In this document: one piece after another, positions 59,590-64,000 of the stretch
Position numbering within the stretch: the first letter of the stretch is position 1
How the letters are laid out: each line of letters starts with the position of its first letter
Source of the DNA: an uncultured Eubacterium sp.
GTDB lineage: Bacteria; Bacillota; Clostridia; Lachnospirales; Lachnospiraceae
DNA length: 64,000 bases
Direction of reading: 5' to 3'
Assembly (NCBI GenBank): GCA_910584595.1
Contig: CAJUBQ010000005.1
Coordinates: 1 to 64,000, forward strand
Notes under the pieces: model-generated
The model's input: only the letters and a program-made list of their open reading frames with translations
What the model was told of the DNA's origin: nothing
The model's database searches: none
Position numbers and translations under genes: made by a program

Positions 59590-60501
59590 ATGATCGGGAT
59601 CGTTATACTTAATTATTCTGCATGGGAGGACACAAAGCGCTGTGTGAAAAGCATATGCAAAAATACTCCGGCAAACGAATACACTATTATTATAGTTGAT
59701 AATGCATCCGACTGTGCTCCGAATTATGATTTGTCTGAGTTTCTAAAGCGGTATCGAATCCTGTTTATTCAAAATACAAAGAATCTTGGATATAACGCCG
59801 GAAATAATGTAGGGATTGCAAAAGCTCTGGAGATCGGCTGCAGTTATATATTGATTTCCAACAGTGATGTACGCTATTTTCCACAAAGTATTTTAAAGAT
59901 GCGGGATTATTTGAAGAGGAATCCGCAGGCTGGGATTGTTGGGCCAAAGATTTTGGATGCGAAAGGACGCTTACAAAAAAGCAATCTATGCCGCAAGACC
60001 GGAATGAAAGAAAAATATATGGTACGTACAAAAGCTCATATTTTTTTTCGTAGAAGCTGGCAAACTTATTTTGGTTATGACAGAGATTATGAACGGTGTT
60101 TTGAAGTATATGCAGTGCTTGGCTGTTGTTTTATGATGTCCGAACTGTGTGCGAGAGCTGTTACACCTCTGGATGAATATCCTGTTTTGTATGAAGAAGA
60201 GCTGATGCTTGGTATCCGTATGGAAGAAGCGGGATTTCATACGGTATATAATCCGGATTCAGTTGTAAAACATTTGCATGGTGGGAGCACGTCACGTCGG
60301 AAAGCATTTGCGTTTGCACAGAATGTACGAAGTGAGATTTATTACTGTAAATCGTATTTGCATGCGCCAATCTGGCAAATCTATCCATTGTGTATTTATC
60401 GCGTAGTTTTATATGCATTAAGATGTATCAAATACAGGGATTTTCGAAAGAACTGGAAGTGGTTTTTGCATATGCTGAAAAAAGAATTGTATGTTGTATG
60501 A
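59590..60501 (+). CDS. Glycosyltransferase family 2, rhamnosyltransferase-like
   Basis: 303 aa from ATG 59590 (GAAGGAG about 11 nt before); GTG 59545 would add 15 residues and overlap the previous gene. WbbL-like: IGIVILNYSAWEDTKRCVKS, IIVDNASD, NLGYNAGNNVGI, ISNSDVRYFPQS (DxD equivalent), GPKILDAKGRLQ, and EELMLGIRMEEAGF. Such enzymes often add rhamnose. C-terminal ~50 residues are basic and may touch the membrane. Confidence 0.92.
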   Translation: MIGIVILNYSAWEDTKRCVKSICKNTPANEYTIIIVDNASDCAPNYDLSEFLKRYRILFIQNTKNLGYNAGNNVGIAKALEIGCSYILISNSDVRYFPQSILKMRDYLKRNPQAGIVGPKILDAKGRLQKSNLCRKTGMKEKYMVRTKAHIFFRRSWQTYFGYDRDYERCFEVYAVLGCCFMMSELCARAVTPLDEYPVLYEEELMLGIRMEEAGFHTVYNPDSVVKHLHGGSTSRRKAFAFAQNVRSEIYYCKSYLHAPIWQIYPLCIYRVVLYALRCIKYRDFRKNWKWFLHMLKKELYVV

Positions 60502-60551
60502 AACAGACGGAGAAAGAATCGTAAAGGAAATTTGGAACAGGTGCGTTATTT

Positions 60552-61916
60552 ATGAAGGTTTTACACTATATGTTTGGTCTGCCTCCTGTGTATGGAGGCG
60601 GATTAGTGCGATATGCATTGGATTTGATGAAACAGGAAATATATATGGGACAGTACGTAATTTTGCTTATTCCAGGACCGGTTTTCACAGGCATAAGGAA
60701 GAAGACCTGTATTTACAGAACGGGCAAATATCAAAAGATTCCTTTCTATACAATTCACAATTCGCTGCCAGTGCCAATGGGAAATGGAATACTTGATACT
60801 GAGATATATTGTAAACCGTGTGATGCAAAAGTTTATGAAAAGTTTTTGAAACAATTAAAACCGGATGTCATTCATATTCACTCGTTTATGGGACTTCATG
60901 CTGAGTTTTTAGAAAAAGCAGTTCAATGCAAAATTCCGGTTATATTCACAACACACGACTATTTTGGGATTTGTCCGACAGCAAATATGCTGTATCAGGA
61001 TCATTTTTGCAGCGATAGAACATGGAAACATTGTGAACAATGCTGTAAAAATGCATATTCCAAAAAAAAGCTTTGGCTGGAGCATTCCATATGGTATCGA
61101 TGGTATCGGAAACAGATATGGCTCGTAAAATGTTTTCATCAGGCAAAATTTCAAAAGAAAAAGCAACCAAATAATAAAAAAGAAGTCAGTATTAAAAAAG
61201 AATCTGAATCCTGCAAGATACACAAAGATTATACAAAGTTAAAAAACTATTATCAGAGCATGTTTCGAAAAATTTCATATTTTCATTTTAACAGCAGTGT
61301 TGCAAAAGAGGTGTATGAGTCAAGGCTTGGAAACCTGAATGGAAAGCTTATGTCCATCAGCCATGCCGGGATTTGCGACAATCGTATCAAACGTAGTTAT
61401 GGAAAGGTATTGCATATTGGATATTTCGGAACATGGACCAGGCAGAAGGGGTTTTTTCAGCTTTTAGATGTTTGTAAGCAGCTATATCAGGAAAATCATG
61501 AAAATATCTGCGTGCATATTTATTCTGATTTCTGTACGAGAACAGAACCGTTTGTTCAAGTACACCCGTATTTTAAAAAAGAAGAATTAGCTGAGGTAAT
61601 GAGAGAGATTGATGTGTTGGCTGTACCAAGCATATGGCCGGAAACGTTTGGATTTACAGCATTGGAGGCGTTAAGCTATGGAGTTCCGGTAATTGTTTCA
61701 CAGTATGCAGGGATAAAAGATTTGCTGGCCAGACATCCTGGTGTTGGTTTTTTGTATGATGGGACGCGGCAGGGATTAAAAGAAATATTAAAAAAAATAT
61801 ATATCAGGCGTGATATGCTCGAAACAGCAAATGCAAATATTTTAAATATGCAGAATATATTTTCTTTTGAAAAGCATGTGAAGGAAATGTTAGAGATGTA
61901 TCGAAGGATGATGTAA
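60552..61916 (+). CDS. Glycosyltransferase family 4
   Basis: 454 aa. N-terminus MKVLHYMFGLPPVYGGGLVR; IHIHSFMGLHAEF; FTTHDYFGICPTANML; then a Lys-rich insert (~residues 195-230, FQKKKQPNNKKEVSIKKE); C-terminal site IGYFGTWTRQKGFFQLLDV and EX7E motif PSIWPETFGFTALEALSYGVP. GT-B enzyme of the surface polysaccharide locus; sugar unknown. Starts 50 nt after the previous gene, with no strong AGGAGG site (GGAACAGG upstream). Confidence 0.92.
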   Translation: MKVLHYMFGLPPVYGGGLVRYALDLMKQEIYMGQYVILLIPGPVFTGIRKKTCIYRTGKYQKIPFYTIHNSLPVPMGNGILDTEIYCKPCDAKVYEKFLKQLKPDVIHIHSFMGLHAEFLEKAVQCKIPVIFTTHDYFGICPTANMLYQDHFCSDRTWKHCEQCCKNAYSKKKLWLEHSIWYRWYRKQIWLVKCFHQAKFQKKKQPNNKKEVSIKKESESCKIHKDYTKLKNYYQSMFRKISYFHFNSSVAKEVYESRLGNLNGKLMSISHAGICDNRIKRSYGKVLHIGYFGTWTRQKGFFQLLDVCKQLYQENHENICVHIYSDFCTRTEPFVQVHPYFKKEELAEVMREIDVLAVPSIWPETFGFTALEALSYGVPVIVSQYAGIKDLLARHPGVGFLYDGTRQGLKEILKKIYIRRDMLETANANILNMQNIFSFEKHVKEMLEMYRRMM

Positions 61917-61949
61917 AAAATTTTTTAGTTGTTTAGTTAGGAGACAGAA

Positions 61950-62726
61950 ATGAGATTAGTAAAGGAGTTATGGGAATATCGGGAGATGATATACAGTCTT
62001 GTAAAAAGAGATTTGAAAAGTCGTTATAAAGGATCTGTATTAGGATTTTTTTGGATGTTCTTAAATCCTTTGCTGCAGCTCGTTGTATATACGATTGTTT
62101 TTTCGACGATTATGCAGACGGGAATAGATAAATTCTATTTATTTTTATTTGTTGCATTAGTCCCTTGGCTTTTTTTCAGCACTTGTCTGAGCGCGGGGGC
62201 GGGTGTGATTTTTTCCCAGCAAAATATGGTAAAAAAAATTTATTTTCCAAGAGAAGTATTGCCTCTTTCGTTTACGATCAGTCAATTTGTAAATATGCTG
62301 CTTAGTTTTCTTGTGATTTTTGCGGTACTGGTCATAAGCGGCAGTCGGATTCGTATTAGAGCGATCGTATATTTGCCGTTAATTATGCTGATTGAATTTG
62401 TGCTTGCGCTTGGAGTCACTTATATAGTTTCGGCAATGAATGTGTATTTTCGGGATTTGGAACATATTCTTGGAATTCTTTCCATGGCATGGATGTATTT
62501 GACGCCAATCTTGTATCCAATTGATCGGGTGCCGGTACAATATATGCGACTGTTTTACATTAATCCAATGACTCCGATTACAATTTCGTATAGAGATGTT
62601 CTTTACTATGGACATGCGCCGCAAATACAGACGTTGATGCAGGCGTTTTTGATGGGCATCGCGGTATTAGCTGCAGGACAGATGATATTTGGAAAACTAC
62701 AAAGGCATTTTGCGGAGGAATTATAA
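61950..62726 (+). CDS. ABC-2 type polysaccharide exporter permease (Wzm-like)
   Basis: 258 aa, TTAGGAGA before the ATG. Starts VKELWEYREMIYSLVKRDLKSRYKGSVLGFFW (residues 4-35; the RDLK-RYKGSVLG pattern is typical), with six membrane helices and YFRDLEHILGI, ILYPIDRVP. Exports a lipid-linked polysaccharide (O-antigen or teichoic/wall glycan type) across the membrane together with the ATPase whose gene overlaps it by one nt. Confidence 0.95.
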   Translation: MRLVKELWEYREMIYSLVKRDLKSRYKGSVLGFFWMFLNPLLQLVVYTIVFSTIMQTGIDKFYLFLFVALVPWLFFSTCLSAGAGVIFSQQNMVKKIYFPREVLPLSFTISQFVNMLLSFLVIFAVLVISGSRIRIRAIVYLPLIMLIEFVLALGVTYIVSAMNVYFRDLEHILGILSMAWMYLTPILYPIDRVPVQYMRLFYINPMTPITISYRDVLYYGHAPQIQTLMQAFLMGIAVLAAGQMIFGKLQRHFAEEL

Positions 62727-63976
62727 TGGAAGATAGGGAGAATGCAATTGAAGTTACAAACGTCACGAAAAAGTTTAAAGTTTATTTTGATAAAGGGAAT
62801 ACCCTAAAAGAAAAAATGCTGCATACGGAACGAAATCGATATGAGGAAAGGGAAGTATTAAAAGGCATCAGCTTTTGCGTAAAAAAAGGGGAAGCTGTTG
62901 GTTTGATTGGGCAAAATGGATGTGGAAAAAGTACAACTTTAAAATTACTGACGCGTATTATGTATCCGGATACGGGAACCGTAAAACTGAATGGGCGGGT
63001 TTCCAGTCTGCTTGAGCTTGGCGCTGGTTTTCATCCGGATATGAGCGGACGTGAAAACGTGTATATCAATGCATCGATCTTTGGTTTAAAAAGAAAAGAG
63101 ATCGATGCGAGAATGGAAGAAATCATCCAATTTTCTGAGCTTCGCACATATATGGATAATCCGGTTCGGACATATTCTTCCGGAATGTATATGAGACTTG
63201 CATTTTCCATTGCCATTCATGTAAATGCTGATATTTTGCTGATTGATGAGATCCTTGCGGTAGGAGATATTAATTTTCAGGCAAAATGTCTTCATAAGCT
63301 GACAGAAATTAAACGAAAGGGTACGACAATTGTTTTAGTTTCGCATTCTACAGAACAGATTGAGCAATTATGTGAGCGCAGTATCTGGATACAGGATGGA
63401 CAAATCTGTGCAGATGGAAAAGTCAGAGACGTTCATCACCAATATTTGAAATATATGGGTGAAAGCAGACGAGATATGCAAAAAGAGGAAACAAAGTCGG
63501 CTAATATAGGTCCCGGAGTAGAATTTAAGGAGCGTATCAGAGGAAATGGAGATGCACGTATTACGTGTATTCATAGTTATGGAAATGACGGACAGTTAAA
63601 AAGTGTATTTGAATCAGGTTCAGATGTTATCTTTCGGGTAAAGTATCGGATATATAAAAAACCAGAACGTATTTGGTTTGGACTATGTATTTTTCGGAAT
63701 GACGGTTTTCAGTGTTTTGGAACAAATACAAAGATTGATGGTATTCAGATCGATCAGATCGAAGAAGAAGGAGAATTCGCTATTCGTTACCCAAGATTAG
63801 AATTACTGGCAGGAAGTTATTATGTAGATGTATGCGTTGCGACAGGAGAGGATGAAATGCTGGATTATTTGGCAGGAGTCAATGATTTTGAAATTTACAA
63901 TACAACCGGGGAGATTGGACTTTGCAGGATACCTTATTGCTGGCAGTTGAATCGAGGTCAGGAATATGAAGTATGA
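62726..63976 (+). CDS. Polysaccharide ABC transporter ATPase (Wzt-like) with C-terminal carbohydrate-binding domain
   Basis: 416 aa. Nucleotide-binding domain: Walker A GLIGQNGCGKSTTLKLL, signature YSSGMYMRLAFS, Walker B DILLIDEILAVGD, H-loop VLVSHSTEQIEQLC. From ~residue 265 a Wzt C-terminal beta-sandwich (FESGSDVIFRVKYRIYK; RIWFGLCIFRNDGFQCF; LLAGSYYVDVCVA), which in E. coli O9a recognises the modified end of the O-polysaccharide. So chain ends here may also be capped. Overlaps wzm by one nt (TAATG). Confidence 0.95.
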   Translation: MEDRENAIEVTNVTKKFKVYFDKGNTLKEKMLHTERNRYEEREVLKGISFCVKKGEAVGLIGQNGCGKSTTLKLLTRIMYPDTGTVKLNGRVSSLLELGAGFHPDMSGRENVYINASIFGLKRKEIDARMEEIIQFSELRTYMDNPVRTYSSGMYMRLAFSIAIHVNADILLIDEILAVGDINFQAKCLHKLTEIKRKGTTIVLVSHSTEQIEQLCERSIWIQDGQICADGKVRDVHHQYLKYMGESRRDMQKEETKSANIGPGVEFKERIRGNGDARITCIHSYGNDGQLKSVFESGSDVIFRVKYRIYKKPERIWFGLCIFRNDGFQCFGTNTKIDGIQIDQIEEEGEFAIRYPRLELLAGSYYVDVCVATGEDEMLDYLAGVNDFEIYNTTGEIGLCRIPYCWQLNRGQEYEV

Positions 63977-64000
63977 AGAGCCGATTAAACTGGAAAATAA
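63966..64000 (+). CDS. Start of the next polysaccharide-locus gene (cut by the window end)
   Basis: ATG 63966 overlaps the Wzt stop by 11 nt and is preceded by GAGGTCAGGA. Eleven codons are visible (MKYEEPIKLEN). This kind of start occurs in methyltransferase/glycosyltransferase fusions next to wzt, but too little is present to name it. Confidence 0.5.
   Translation, partial: MKYEEPIKLEN

Noticed and set aside
1..64000. CRISPR array, prophage or transposase
   Set aside because: The tandem arrays found have no spacers and lie in coding frames; no integrase, transposase or phage structural genes were recognised.

Overview
The window looks like a chromosomal segment of a spore-forming, low-to-mid GC Gram-positive of the Clostridia, most likely family Lachnospiraceae. 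This is inferred from gene order (rpmB-asp23-DAK-recG; yicC-remA-rpoZ-rimO-pgsA; zapA-U32-FtsW/RodA-PBP), strong AGGAGG-type ribosome binding sites, RecU instead of RuvC, and spore genes (an alpha/beta SASP with a sigma-G type promoter, gerW, ylbJ). No rRNA, tRNA, CRISPR array, prophage or transposase gene was recognised.

Layout. 0.1-6.4 kb: apbE (minus strand), a PAS-GGDEF-EAL protein, 5-formyl-THF cyclo-ligase, miaB, then the NusG-II/Gx pair often found with ApbE flavinylation. 6.4-15.5 kb: ruvAB, a giant ZapA-like protein, a U32 protein, FtsW/RodA and a class B PBP (recombination and septal wall synthesis). 15.5-18.5 kb: an AT-rich accessory insert with palindromes, a zeta-type toxin-antitoxin pair and a lipoprotein pair. 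18.5-26.5 kb: Nudix, DUF2953, GerW, L28, Asp23, DAK, RecG, SASP. 26.7-41.4 kb: RqcH/NFACT, an AT-rich HD-domain insert, yicC, remA, rpoZ, rimO, pgsA, cinA C-terminal domain, rsmD, coaD, ylbJ, an M23 peptidase, YgiQ, an RluA-type pseudouridine synthase, recU. 41.4-46.7 kb: part of the histidine pathway (hisZ, hisG, hisD, and hisIE carrying an extra N-terminal barrel-like domain). 46.9-54.5 kb: an alpha-glucoside PTS locus with two GH4 phosphoglucosidases, EIIA, EIICB and two RpiR regulators, one of them a tandem double RpiR. 54.6-56.4 kb: a small ABM protein and a SEC-C protein. 57-64 kb: the start of an ABC-transporter-dependent surface polysaccharide locus (XRE regulator, four glycosyltransferases, Wzm/Wzt).

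The most unusual signal is not one gene. At least five unrelated housekeeping genes (NusG-II, zapA-like, the PBP, DUF2953, RluA) carry tandem arrays whose period is 15 nt, meaning five codons. Each array encodes a different hydrophilic pentapeptide and lies in a terminus, linker or loop. Related arrays have periods of 9 nt (cyclo-ligase) and 36 nt (zapA-like). In non-coding DNA the periods are not multiples of three: 13 nt across the rluA stop codon and 41 nt at the U32 start. This suggests ongoing short-tandem-repeat expansion in this genome, filtered by reading frame inside genes. Other points of note are the duplicated ~140-bp promoter/operator regions in the PTS locus, the lack of gmk between remA and rpoZ, and an orphan terminator with inverted repeats upstream of the polysaccharide locus.
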